DNA from: Acidobacteriaceae bacterium
GTDB lineage: Bacteria > Acidobacteriota > Terriglobia > Terriglobales > Acidobacteriaceae
Length of the DNA: 13,727 nt
Assembly (NCBI GenBank): GCA_003140705.1
Contig: PLKU01000112.1
Coordinates: 255 to 13,981, forward strand
Direction of reading: 5' to 3'
In this document: piece after piece, positions 1-6,861 of the stretch
Layout: each line of letters begins with the position of its first letter
Position numbering within the stretch: position 1 is the stretch's first letter
Notes under the pieces: generated by a model
Told to the model about the DNA's origin: nothing
The model's input: the letters and a program-made list of their open reading frames with translations, nothing else
Databases searched by the model: none
Position numbers and translations under genes: made by a program

Positions 1-1198
1 TTACTTTTTCACCGGTCTGGCCACCCTCGCGAAAGGACCGGTTGCACCATTTCTGGCATTCGTCATCATTGCCGCTTTTGCCTTTCTGCGGAAGGAGTGG
101 TCCATCCTGAGGCGATCATTCTGGTGGCCGGGGATGCTGCTCTATTTCGCCATGGTCCTCCCGTGGTTCATTGCAGTGCAACATCAGAATCCCACCTTCT
201 TCCGCGAATTCTTTCTGGAACACAACCTCGAACGTTTCGCCACCGACCGATACCAGCACGTACAGCCTTTCTGGTACTACCTAGTCGTGGTCATCCTGGC
301 GATGATGCCATGGACCGTTGTCGCCGTACGTGCACTGGTTGACGGAATTCTCACCTCGGTGGCGGAATGGCGGCTCCGCCACTCAAAAGGCTCCAAGCCG
401 TGCGCCAGTCGCCCCGGGGACGCCTTCCCTGAGTTCCTGGTCCTATGGGCGCTCATCCCCATCGTCTTTTTCACGTTTTCCAAGTCCAAACTGCCTGGAT
501 ACATTCTGCCTTCCATTCCGCCGATCGGCATCCTTACAGGGGATTACCTCTTCCGCAGACGCCACCAGGGACTCAACCGCTGGGAGCTTCTCGGACACGC
601 TGCGCTTTGCGGGATCATGACCATGTTCGCGCTGTTGCTGCCCTGGTTTGTGTCTCATCGCGCAACTATGCCACCTTTTAACGCCCTCACGGCGGGATTG
701 CTTGCCTCCTTTGGCGCGGCGGTATTGATTCTCATCGTGGTGAAGGGCTTCGGCGTCGCCCACCTCCGCCTCGTCACGACAGGGGTGCTCGTCGTCCTTG
801 TCCTGTTTCTTTATGGCGTGGGCCCGTTCTTCGGCATACCCGAGATCGGCGCCACGAAGCGGGTGATTCACCTGCTGGACCGCGCCTATTCCGCACGCCC
901 CTTGGCCGATCGCCTGAACTATTCCCTAGTGCCCGCCGTCCAGACTGTGGCTGTCTTTGGTGTCCGCCGGGACATTGAATATGGGCTCTCCTTTTACCGC
1001 AACAGCGAGGTTATCAACTATGAGGAGAGCGGGGTGCCCGATGAGCAACACCTTCTGGCGGTGCGAGTAACGGGACGACGCGGTGTAGACCTGCACACAC
1101 CTGCCGCGTTGGAAGAGTACCTTGAAGGCCGCCACTATGAACAGGTGTTCACTTGGCCCGAGCAGGGACTTGTCGTGTACCTTGTCGGTAGTCGTTAA
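1..1198 (+). CDS. ArnT/PMT-family glycosyltransferase, 5'-truncated by window edge
   Basis: The reading frame is already open at base 2 and gives 398 residues to the TAA stop, so the start and the N-terminal catalytic part lie outside the window. The visible part opens with a membrane segment carrying LATLAKGPVAPFLA, the loop typical of GT39/ArnT-like enzymes. An NLERFATDRYQH stretch followed by PFWYYL is another hallmark of this family. Several further hydrophobic segments follow, including FPEFLVLWALIPIVFFTFSK and the KLPGYILPSIP motif, and the last 110 residues or so are a soluble periplasmic tail. Known members move a sugar from a polyprenyl-phosphate carrier to lipid A or proteins at the periplasmic face of the inner membrane. 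The exact donor and acceptor cannot be read from this fragment. No neighbour on the same strand appears to be an Arn-pathway partner, so I leave the gene symbol empty. Confidence 0.9.
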   Translation, partial: YFFTGLATLAKGPVAPFLAFVIIAAFAFLRKEWSILRRSFWWPGMLLYFAMVLPWFIAVQHQNPTFFREFFLEHNLERFATDRYQHVQPFWYYLVVVILAMMPWTVVAVRALVDGILTSVAEWRLRHSKGSKPCASRPGDAFPEFLVLWALIPIVFFTFSKSKLPGYILPSIPPIGILTGDYLFRRRHQGLNRWELLGHAALCGIMTMFALLLPWFVSHRATMPPFNALTAGLLASFGAAVLILIVVKGFGVAHLRLVTTGVLVVLVLFLYGVGPFFGIPEIGATKRVIHLLDRAYSARPLADRLNYSLVPAVQTVAVFGVRRDIEYGLSFYRNSEVINYEESGVPDEQHLLAVRVTGRRGVDLHTPAALEEYLEGRHYEQVFTWPEQGLVVYLVGSR

Positions 1199-1300
1199 GT
1201 TAGTAAACTGAACTTCAAGTTGCACTTGGACGCAACTCGTGTCAAAGTGACCAGAAGGCGCAATTCGCTTTGTGTTCCCGCTGAAGCCTCACCTGATTCG

Positions 1301-1327
1301 GGCCTAAGCCGCTTTCCGGCTTAGGCC
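1301..1327. terminator. Strong GC-rich hairpin between two plus-strand genes
   Basis: An 11-bp perfect inverted repeat, ggcctaagccg (1301-1311) and cggcttaggcc (1317-1327), encloses a 5-base loop (ctttc). It lies about 100 bases after the glycosyltransferase stop and 28 bases before the GNAT start. No run of T follows on either strand, so it is not a classical intrinsic terminator. It could act as a Rho-independent terminator of weak type, an mRNA 3'-end stabiliser for the upstream gene, or a structure in the leader of the GNAT gene. The stem is seen directly; the role is inferred. Confidence 0.5.
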
Positions 1328-1343
1328 GCAGCCGTCTCACCCT

Positions 1344-1350
1344 GGGGGAG
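1344..1350 (+). promoter_or_regulatory. Ribosome binding site of the GNAT gene
   Basis: The sequence gggggag sits 4 bases before the ATG at 1355, and it supports this start over later ATGs. It follows the 1301-1327 hairpin by 16 bases, so the hairpin would be close to the initiation region of a read-through transcript. Confidence 0.6.
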
Positions 1351-1354
1351 AAGC

Positions 1355-2407
1355 ATGGCATCCACGGCTTCCATCGAGATCCTCGACCTGCGGCATTTCG
1401 CAGCTCCGGTGCTCCGCCCCGTGCTTGACGCAGAGGGCGAGGTCTGGAAGCAGCGCCTCCACTGGGATTACCGCACCTCCGCCAGGCTGTTGATGCAGTA
1501 TCTTGACAGCCACATGCTTCCGGGATACGCCGCTCTCGAAGATGGCCAAGTTACCGGTTATGCTTTCTGCGTTTACGAGGAGACCAAGGCGGTCATCGGC
1601 GATGTGTTTGCCTTGCCAAGTCCACCGCCCGACTCACCGGATCATCATTCGACAACTGAACTGAATTCCGTCGACGGGGCGCAGACTTCAGCCAACCGGG
1701 TTGCGCCTTCCGCGCACCAGATTGAAGAAACGCTGCTGAAGCATCTGTTTGAGACGCTCCTCAACTCGCCGCAACTGGACCGCGTTGAATCGCAGTTGCT
1801 CCTGCACCCTTCAGGCGCACATGCGCAGATCTTCCGGGAGGCAGGATTCCAGGTATTTCGCCGACTTTTTCTGGTGCAAACGCTTCAGGGGCTCTGGAAC
1901 CCACCCCGCATGGACCTGCCCGGCGGCTTGGAGGTGCGCGCATGGCGCGACGAGGACCTGTCGCCGGCAGGCCGTCTGATATCGGAGGCCTACCTCGATC
2001 ACCCGGACAGCATCATCAACGACCAGTACCGCTCGGTAAATGGCTCGCAGCGCTTTTTGAACAACATTGTCCGATACTCTGGCTGCGGAGTGTTTTCTGC
2101 ACAGGTCTCGTACGTCGTTGTGGAGCGCGCCAGTCGCCGATTGGTGGCGCTGGTGCTCGGCTCCCGGGTAAGCCCGGAGAGCGGCCACATCACTCAGCTT
2201 TGCGTGCACCCGGAGTTCCGCCGAGGCGGCTTGGCTCGCCTGCTTCTTTCTGTCTGCGCCTTTCACTTCATGCGGCTCGGGGCCACCGAGATCTCGCTGA
2301 CTGTGACCGAATCCAATAAACAGGCCATCGATCTTTATCGGAGCGAGGGCTACACTTGTGCGCACGCCTTCGACGCGGCGGTATGGCAGCGAGAGATGAT
2401 CTCCTGA
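1355..2407 (+). CDS. GNAT family N-acetyltransferase with an N-terminal GNAT-like half
   Basis: This is a 350-residue protein. The C-terminal half (about residues 190-345) is a canonical GNAT fold. Beta-strand 4 and motif A read ITQLCVHPEFRRGGLARLLL (279-298), with RRGGLA as the acetyl-CoA pyrophosphate loop. NKQAIDLYRSEGY (321-333) is the usual C-terminal alpha4-beta7 signature. The N-terminal half (about 1-180) has a weaker GNAT-like pattern, with GYAALEDGQVTGYAFCVYEE at 57-76 and FREAGFQVFRR near 160-170. It is split by a low-complexity, probably disordered insert (about 88-118, rich in P, S, T and H). A tandem or degenerate double-GNAT layout is therefore likely. The enzyme class transfers acetyl from acetyl-CoA to an amine, but the substrate is not deducible. 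The start is supported by a gggggag ribosome binding site. It stands alone on its strand and converges with the gene ending at 2492. Confidence 0.88.
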   Translation: MASTASIEILDLRHFAAPVLRPVLDAEGEVWKQRLHWDYRTSARLLMQYLDSHMLPGYAALEDGQVTGYAFCVYEETKAVIGDVFALPSPPPDSPDHHSTTELNSVDGAQTSANRVAPSAHQIEETLLKHLFETLLNSPQLDRVESQLLLHPSGAHAQIFREAGFQVFRRLFLVQTLQGLWNPPRMDLPGGLEVRAWRDEDLSPAGRLISEAYLDHPDSIINDQYRSVNGSQRFLNNIVRYSGCGVFSAQVSYVVVERASRRLVALVLGSRVSPESGHITQLCVHPEFRRGGLARLLLSVCAFHFMRLGATEISLTVTESNKQAIDLYRSEGYTCAHAFDAAVWQREMIS

Positions 2408-2467
2408 AGAGTGCTGGGAGTCTGCAGGATGAGCCTGGAACTTCAGGGCATGCTTGTTGGGATCGGG

Positions 2468-2495
2468 AGATCAGTTGATCTAATTTCTAAATTAG
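2468..2495. repeat. Two abutting AT-rich palindromes in a convergent gap
   Basis: AGATCA-gt-TGATCT (2468-2481) and CTAATTT-ct-AAATTAG (2480-2495) are both perfect inverted repeats with 2-base centres, sharing two bases. The second covers the TAA stop of the minus-strand 56-aa gene. They lie in the 84-base gap between the convergent GNAT gene and that small gene. The centres are too short for stable RNA loops as drawn, so DNA-level palindromes (protein sites) or a slightly opened bidirectional terminator are both possible. The role is inferred only. Confidence 0.35.
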
Positions 2496-2662
2496 CGCGC
2501 AATCAAGAACATCACCCAGCTGAGCACGACCGCCGAACCAGCAAACAGCACAAAGCAGTAGATTCCGTAGTGAACCATGCGCCGCGGCGTTTCGCGCTGT
2601 GTAATCCCGAAGACCACAGAAGCGAACAAGGCGAAGAACAAGACTGCCGTAAAGTGGGTCAC
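2492..2662 (-). CDS. 56-aa two-helix membrane protein coupled to the DUF6677-like gene
   Basis: This short gene starts with GTG at 2662-2660, which overlaps the TGA stop of the upstream gene in the arrangement GTGA, and ends at the TAA at 2494-2492. The peptide begins MTHFTAVLFFALFASVVFGI and ends SWVMFLIAR. It has two hydrophobic segments (about residues 4-20 and 33-53) flanking a basic hinge (QRETPRR, 22-28), which suggests a helical hairpin in the inner membrane with the hinge cytoplasmic. A GGGAGG ribosome binding site lies 5 bases before the GTG. The overlap argues for translational coupling and a shared function or complex with the DUF6677-like protein. I do not recognise a named family. 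The clear ribosome binding site, the overlap and the membrane-like composition make it unlikely to be a chance frame. Confidence 0.72.
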   Translation of the reverse strand: MTHFTAVLFFALFASVVFGITQRETPRRMVHYGIYCFVLFAGSAVVLSWVMFLIAR

Positions 2663-3069
2663 GCCTTCCTCCCGGTGCGGAGATTGTGCGCGTCCACGGC
2701 TGAAATGACGTTCAAGAGTCCAGCAACAACAATGAACCGTGTGCCATAGTCGGCGGTGGTCACCTGCACCTGTTCGGCGCCAAGGCCCAGTATCCGGCCT
2801 ACAAAGAAAAGCAGGCCATTTCCCAGATCACCGGCCAGGCCCAGAATGTCCAAAATGTCGTGAGCGCCGGAGTAGAGCTTGCCCTGCATCTCGATTCCCA
2901 TGGCAAACATGCCAAGAATGGAAGCTGCGAGCAACGCTCCCCTATACCATTTGCCCAGCAGAAAATGCCCCGCACCCGGCACCAGCCAGCCAGCGATCAG
3001 GGGAAGATAGACAAAGCCTTGTTTCAAGTCTTGTTTTGCTGCGGCATTCATGTTCGGCGCTGTTGCCAT
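2659..3069 (-). CDS. DUF6677-like small integral membrane protein
   Basis: This is a 136-residue protein. After a polar N-terminus (MATAPNMNAAAKQDLKQG) comes a membrane segment with GWLVPGAGHFLLGKWYRGAL (27-46). That G-[WF]-x-x-PGxGH-x-x-x-G-x-W-x-RG pattern is the one I associate with the TM2-like/DUF6677 proteins of Acidobacteria. A second helix (ALLAASILGMFAMGI) follows, then a short loop, another hydrophobic stretch (GNGLLFFVGRILGLG), and a last helix (TRFIVVAGLLNVISAVDAHN). The function is unknown. The gene is followed without a gap by the 56-aa membrane protein through a GTGA overlap, so the two are probably co-translated. An AAGGA lies directly against the ATG at 3069, too close for a good ribosome binding site. 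ATG at 3051 is an alternative start. A TATAGT hexamer on the minus strand about 15 bases upstream is a weak -10 candidate. Confidence 0.82.
   Translation of the reverse strand: MATAPNMNAAAKQDLKQGFVYLPLIAGWLVPGAGHFLLGKWYRGALLAASILGMFAMGIEMQGKLYSGAHDILDILGLAGDLGNGLLFFVGRILGLGAEQVQVTTADYGTRFIVVAGLLNVISAVDAHNLRTGRKA
2668..2673 (-). promoter_or_regulatory. Ribosome binding site inside the DUF6677-like gene end
   Basis: On the minus strand GGGAGG is followed by a 5-base spacer (AAGGC) and then the GTG start of the 56-aa membrane protein. It is embedded in the last codons of the upstream gene. It is the main reason for accepting a non-ATG start for this short gene. Confidence 0.6.
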
Positions 3070-3151
3070 TCCTTTTTGACTATACCGTATGCAGGCGGGG
3101 AACTGGGTTCAGATGGGCAAGGATCAGGGTCTTCTGAACTGGCGCCCTGGC

Positions 3152-3209
3152 CGCTGGCGTAAGCATTTCTGTATAGAGTGTTCCCAGAAATGACGTCTCA
3201 CGGCCAGCG
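3152..3209. terminator. Interrupted stem-loop after the M24 peptidase gene
   Basis: Two nested inverted repeats share one axis. The outer arms are CGCTGGC (3152-3158) and GCCAGCG (3203-3209). The inner arms are CATTTCTG (3164-3171) and CAGAAATG (3185-3192), with a 13-base loop. It sits in the 160-base gap between the M24 peptidase stop (3231) and the start of the next minus-strand gene (3069). It could mark the 3' end of the peptidase transcript. There is no T tract on the minus strand after it, so termination would be atypical. Nothing else recognisable was found in this gap. Confidence 0.35.
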
Positions 3210-3230
3210 CGAAATTCATCTTTCAGTTGT

Positions 3231-4412
3231 CTATATGCGCACCAGCTCCCGCTGAATCTTTCCCGTCACCCAGGCTTTGCCGGGGGCGGCCAGCATGTCT
3301 ACTTCGCTGCGAACACCAAACTCTGGCAGATAGATTCCGGGCTCAACGGAGAAGCAGCTGTTGGGCAGAATCCGCCGGATGTCGTGGGTCTCAAGGTTGT
3401 CGAGGTGTGCACCGGAGCCGTGGAGCTCATGGGCTATATTATGCCCCGTTCGATGAGTAAAGTAATCACCAAACCCAGCTGCCCGGATCACTGCCCGCGC
3501 CGCATCGTCGCCTTCGTAGCCGTAAATTACACGACCCTCGGCAAATGCCTGCTCCACAGTCGCAACGGCGGCGTCGCGTGCGTTACGGACCGTCTCAAAG
3601 ACCAATTGCTCGCGATCCGTCGGTTCGCGGCCGACTACGCCGGTCCAGGTAATGTCATAGTAGATACTGCCTGGCTTTTCCAGCCGCCCCCAGATGTCGA
3701 TCAGAACAAAGTCGCCTTCGGCAATGGCTGCCGATTTTTCGGCCGTCGGTTCATAGTGCGAGTCGGAGCTGTTTGCGTTTGCACTTACATTGGGCCCGTT
3801 CTCCCAGACAAGGCCTTCGCGGCGCATCGCCTCACTCAACCAAACGACCATGTCCCACTCGGAAAGCGTGCCTTTGCCGCCGCCACTTGGCCGGAGGCGG
3901 CGCCCAATCTCACGCCAGCACTCGGCGAGGATTTCGTCGATTGCCTGCTGGGCGGCACCGTGACTGGCTAACTGCTCCTGGTTCAACACGGCTTCAAACT
4001 GGCTTACCAAGTCGGCTGAACTCATGATGTTCTTGCCCAGACCGCGCAGAAACTCAACTGTCCCCGCATCGACCATCGAAACATACATAATCGCGTTATT
4101 GGGCGAGTACTGCATGGCGATCTGCCGCGCGTCGAAGAGCATGGCCTCAAGCCCCGCCGCCAATTCCTGCCAGCTCGAGTACAGTCCCTTGACTCCGGGA
4201 AGCGAATCCAGGCGGCTCTGCTCAATCCGGTGGACCAACTTGCGCGGCTCGCCCACAGCCGGTACATAGTAGTACCAGCGGCGCGTGATGTGCGCCTTCT
4301 CATCGAGGCCAAGAATGCGCCCGCCGACTGGGTCGCGATGATGATGGTCGTAGAACAGCCAGCCGTCCATGCCTGCGTCACGCAGAGCACTCTGAATCGA
4401 ATCGAGTTCCAT
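3231..4412 (-). CDS. M24 family metallopeptidase (Xaa-Pro aminopeptidase-like)
   Basis: This protein has 393 residues from ATG at 4412. The N-terminal creatinase-like domain opens MELDSIQSALRDAGMDGWLF and contains RRWYYYVPAVGEPRKLVHRI. The C-terminal half is a pita-bread fold with all five expected metal ligands visible: D239 (VLIDIWG), D253 (YYDITWT), H324 (RTGHNIAHELHG), E357 (FSVEPGIYLP) and E370 (VRSEVDM). Known relatives cleave the N-terminal residue before proline using two divalent metals in the cytoplasm. No signal peptide is seen. The frame stays open to a TTG at 4475, and ATGs occur at 4436 and 4421. I prefer 4412 because homologues, as I remember them, begin at this point and because it leaves room for promoters facing the divergent phosphoesterase gene. 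No strong ribosome binding site decides the matter. Family certainty is high; the precise substrate is unknown. Confidence 0.9.
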   Translation of the reverse strand: MELDSIQSALRDAGMDGWLFYDHHHRDPVGGRILGLDEKAHITRRWYYYVPAVGEPRKLVHRIEQSRLDSLPGVKGLYSSWQELAAGLEAMLFDARQIAMQYSPNNAIMYVSMVDAGTVEFLRGLGKNIMSSADLVSQFEAVLNQEQLASHGAAQQAIDEILAECWREIGRRLRPSGGGKGTLSEWDMVVWLSEAMRREGLVWENGPNVSANANSSDSHYEPTAEKSAAIAEGDFVLIDIWGRLEKPGSIYYDITWTGVVGREPTDREQLVFETVRNARDAAVATVEQAFAEGRVIYGYEGDDAARAVIRAAGFGDYFTHRTGHNIAHELHGSGAHLDNLETHDIRRILPNSCFSVEPGIYLPEFGVRSEVDMLAAPGKAWVTGKIQRELVRI

Positions 4413-4474
4413 ACCGGCCATAATACGCCGGCTCATCGGGACGTCCGCAAACCTAAAGTCATACCTCTGAAACA

Positions 4475-4497
4475 ATACCGGGACTGCGATTCGGTAT
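4475..4497. promoter_or_regulatory. Possible operator: inverted repeat in a divergent gene gap
   Basis: ATACCG (4475-4480) and CGGTAT (4492-4497) form a 6-bp inverted repeat with an 11-base spacer, with half-site centres 17 bases apart. It lies between the divergent M24 peptidase and the phosphoesterase, 23 bases before the latter's start. The symmetry suits a dimeric regulator, but a 6-bp repeat can arise by chance and no adjacent regulator gene exists. Confidence 0.25.
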
Positions 4498-4519
4498 CAT
4501 GGCGAAGACTGGAGACGTG

Positions 4520-6004
4520 ATGAAGGTTCATAGCAGGTTGTGCGGTGGTTGCGGGCGCGTTTTGATCCTTTTAGTGCTGGCGGGGTCGTTTTCGAGGTCA
4601 TCGTCGGCCCAGGCAGGCGCTGTGCCGGACCCGGCAACGGTCTCGGCGGTGATGCTGAGCGATCTGCACCTTGATCCCTTTCACGATCCGGCGAAAGTGC
4701 CGCTGCTGGTGAAGGCGCCTGTCGAAGAGTGGGGGACGATCCTCAAGTCTCCCGACTCTCCCACTCAGGAGGCAGATTTAACCGCAGTGCAGAATGCGTG
4801 CGGAGGGAAGAAATCGACGGACGCGCCTTATGCGCTGCTGAACAGCAGCCTGCAGGCAGCCCGGAAGCAGGCGCCCGATGCGCAGTTTGTCACCGTCAGT
4901 GGCGACCTGCTGGTGCATGAGTTGGACTGCCGTTACCGCGCCGCGATGAAGGTGCCCAAGGCCACCGGAGACAACCAATCCGCGTCAGCCGCATTTGCTG
5001 AGAAGACTACTGTCTTTGTGATCAAGCAAGTGGAGTCCGCTTTCGCCGGCATTCCGGTTTACATGGCGCTAGGCAACAACGATTCAAGATGCAACCACAA
5101 CCGCCTGGATATGCACGATGCCTACCTGAAGGCCACCGGGCGGGCGGTCATCGACGGGCTGGCAGGGATCTCCGAGGAGGAACGCAAACGAGCCCTTGTT
5201 ACCTATGAATCAGCCGGATACTACTCAGTAACTATGGCCGCGCCCATGGAAAAGACGCGGCTCCTGGCGTTGGACGACATTTACATGATGTCGTCGTTTG
5301 CCACCTGCGAGGCAGATGAAAAGGACCGCACGGGAGCGGATGAGCAGATGGCCTGGTTGACGAAGGAAATTGACGGTGCGCGCCAGCGCGGCGAACGTGT
5401 GTGGGTGCTTGGCCACGTGCCACCGTCGGTTAACCCGAAGATCTCGATTTCAAGGTGGTTGAAGTTGTGCCCTGATGGTCATGTAGATTCGTTTTTATCA
5501 TCCGACAAACTGGCCACTGCGCTGGCCGGCAGCGCCGACGTAGTGCGGCTTGCGGTCTTCGGACACACGCACATGGATGAGATACATCTGCTTGGAAGCA
5601 AAGATGCGGGCGTTCCGATGAAGGTGGTAGCGTCGGTGTCGCCGGTGGATGGGAATACGCCTTCGTTCACGGTCGGCAAGGTCGCGCCAGCCTCGGCGAC
5701 ACTTGTCGACTACAAAGTCTACGAAGCATCGAACGCGACTGGAGTGGGGACAACGTGGCCCGAGGAGTATGACTTTGACGCAACCTATCACGAGCCGAAC
5801 TTCTCGGCCAAGTCACTCGCCGCACTAATTGGACGGTTTCGTGTGGATACTGGAGGCACCAGTGCAGAGAGCCAGGCCTATCAACAGCACTTCTTCAAGG
5901 GTATTTCTGCATCATTGCCGGGACCGCTGTGGGAGGGATACGTTTGCAGCCTCGATCACCCTACGGCGGAAGGATTCAAAGGCTGCGTCTGTGGGGGCAA
6001 CTGA
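4520..6004 (+). CDS. Secreted calcineurin-like metallophosphoesterase, sphingomyelinase/endopolyphosphatase-like
   Basis: This protein has 494 residues. ATG at 4520 is chosen because GGAG at 4511-4514 lies 5 bases before it; in-frame ATG 4499 and GTG 4517 are alternatives. The N-terminus has a basic start, a hydrophobic core (VLILLVLAGSF) and a SSSAQA cleavage-like site, so export is likely. Metallophosphoesterase motifs appear in order: DLHLDPF (D48, H50), SGDLLVHE (D129), ALGNNDSRC (N186/N187/D188), LGHVPPSVN (H299) and FGHTHMDE (H349, H351). This order fits the acid sphingomyelinase-like subgroup. The usual GNH[DE] box reads GNND here, so the expected catalytic-acid histidine is asparagine; I recall the same variant in Ppn1-type endopolyphosphatases. 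Many cysteines (for example those in CRYR, SRCNH, ATCEAD and the CVCGGN tail) suggest periplasmic disulfides. The substrate (phosphodiester lipid, polyphosphate or other) remains open. Confidence 0.87.
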   Translation: MKVHSRLCGGCGRVLILLVLAGSFSRSSSAQAGAVPDPATVSAVMLSDLHLDPFHDPAKVPLLVKAPVEEWGTILKSPDSPTQEADLTAVQNACGGKKSTDAPYALLNSSLQAARKQAPDAQFVTVSGDLLVHELDCRYRAAMKVPKATGDNQSASAAFAEKTTVFVIKQVESAFAGIPVYMALGNNDSRCNHNRLDMHDAYLKATGRAVIDGLAGISEEERKRALVTYESAGYYSVTMAAPMEKTRLLALDDIYMMSSFATCEADEKDRTGADEQMAWLTKEIDGARQRGERVWVLGHVPPSVNPKISISRWLKLCPDGHVDSFLSSDKLATALAGSADVVRLAVFGHTHMDEIHLLGSKDAGVPMKVVASVSPVDGNTPSFTVGKVAPASATLVDYKVYEASNATGVGTTWPEEYDFDATYHEPNFSAKSLAALIGRFRVDTGGTSAESQAYQQHFFKGISASLPGPLWEGYVCSLDHPTAEGFKGCVCGGN

Positions 6005-6014
6005 CGCAGGTCAA

Positions 6015-6374
6015 CTAGAGCGCAGCCAACGCCTCCGCCTGCCCTGCGAACAATCCCGCGTACTTGGTAATCCCCACCATCGTAAAGACCTTGGTGAAGT
6101 GCGCCGACAGCCCGAATGCATACACCTTTTGCGCCGAATTCGCGGCCTCGATGAGCAACTGAATCACGAGCGCAATCCCGCTCGAATTGATGTAGTCCAC
6201 CTTGGTAAAGTCCAGCAGAATAAGTTTGGCAGTTTGTTTGGGCAGAGCCTGGTAGGTGCCCAGCACCGCATCCCTTGAAGTGCTCGCGATGTCGCCTTCA
6301 AAACGCAGGACAGTTACCGGATGCCCGGCCGGGGAAGTGAGCTGGTCAACATGGGACTTGGTCTCGCTTTGCAC
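6015..6374 (-). CDS. STAS-domain anti-anti-sigma factor (SpoIIAA/RsbV type)
   Basis: This is a 119-residue single STAS domain. The core beta-strand VTVLRFEGDI leads to LILLDFTKVDYINSSGIALV (51-70). The NSSG element holds the serine phosphorylated in SpoIIAA/RsbV; S64 is the likely site, with S65 the neighbour. In the family, the dephosphorylated form binds the anti-sigma kinase and frees its partner, and phosphorylation by that kinase turns it off. The start is GTG at 6374, supported by GGGAG 10 bases upstream. The gene is third in a minus-strand set after the PP2C phosphatase and the anti-sigma kinase, with a 40-base gap. The module is therefore complete except for the sigma factor or other output protein, which must lie elsewhere. 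It converges with the phosphoesterase gene with only 10 bases between the stops. Confidence 0.92.
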   Translation of the reverse strand: MQSETKSHVDQLTSPAGHPVTVLRFEGDIASTSRDAVLGTYQALPKQTAKLILLDFTKVDYINSSGIALVIQLLIEAANSAQKVYAFGLSAHFTKVFTMVGITKYAGLFAGQAEALAAL

Positions 6375-6414
6375 GATCGATGATCTCCCTATTCTTGATT
6401 GTTCTTCAGTTTAG

Positions 6415-6861
6415 CTATTCAGCGTCCTTATCCAACCTGATCATGAGCCGGACATAACTGCTCTGTCCGTTTGACCCGGCGACCCATTCGGCCTCATCTA
6501 CAAGAGCCTGGATCAGGAACATGCCCATCCCGCGGGGGTCTTCTTCGCCATGCATCTTGCGGTCGATGTCAGGCTTGGCCTGTTGCTTGCTCATCCCCTT
6601 GCCGTCATCGATCACCTTCACTTCCAGCGAATCCGCTCCTGCTGAAAGAACGACTCCCACGCTCAGCTTTTCGTTCAACCGGTTGCCGTGCTCGATGGCA
6701 TTGATGCAGGCCTCTGCTACCGCCGTCTTGAGGTCCTCTACACGATCTTCGCGGAAACCCATCAGCTTGGCCACTGAGGCGGCTGTGCTCATCGCTACCT
6801 TCTCGAATCCCATTCGCGAGGGAAGCCGCACTTCAACGGTTGTTGTTTTCATTTCGCTCAC
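6415..6861 (-). CDS. Anti-sigma regulatory kinase (RsbW/SpoIIAB-type HATPase)
   Basis: This protein has about 148 residues with a single GHKL ATPase domain. The N box is AVAEACINAIEHGN (E50, N54). The G1 box is VIDDGKGM (D85-G87-G89). The G2 box is DPRGMGMFLIQAL. In the family this protein uses ATP both to bind a sigma factor (or other target) and to phosphorylate the STAS partner. The preferred start is GTG at 6861, because it overlaps the stop of the PP2C gene in a GTGA arrangement and has GGAG (6870-6873) 8 bases upstream. ATG at 6852 is the alternative and would lose three residues. The frame extends open to 6894, but those codons are the phosphatase's tail region. Coupling to the phosphatase suggests stoichiometric synthesis of the switch components. 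Confidence 0.92.
   Translation of the reverse strand: MSEMKTTTVEVRLPSRMGFEKVAMSTAASVAKLMGFREDRVEDLKTAVAEACINAIEHGNRLNEKLSVGVVLSAGADSLEVKVIDDGKGMSKQQAKPDIDRKMHGEEDPRGMGMFLIQALVDEAEWVAGSNGQSSYVRLMIRLDKDAE

Noticed and set aside
1218..1237. 6-bp inverted repeat AGTTGC/GCAACT after the glycosyltransferase gene
   Set aside because: The stem is short and weak with an 8-base loop and no T tract; the hairpin at 1301-1327 is far stronger.
2411..2749. 112-codon plus-strand open frame across the small membrane protein genes
   Set aside because: It runs antisense to the DUF6677-like gene end and the 56-aa gene, has a mixed polar composition with no recognisable domain, and both minus-strand genes have better start signals.
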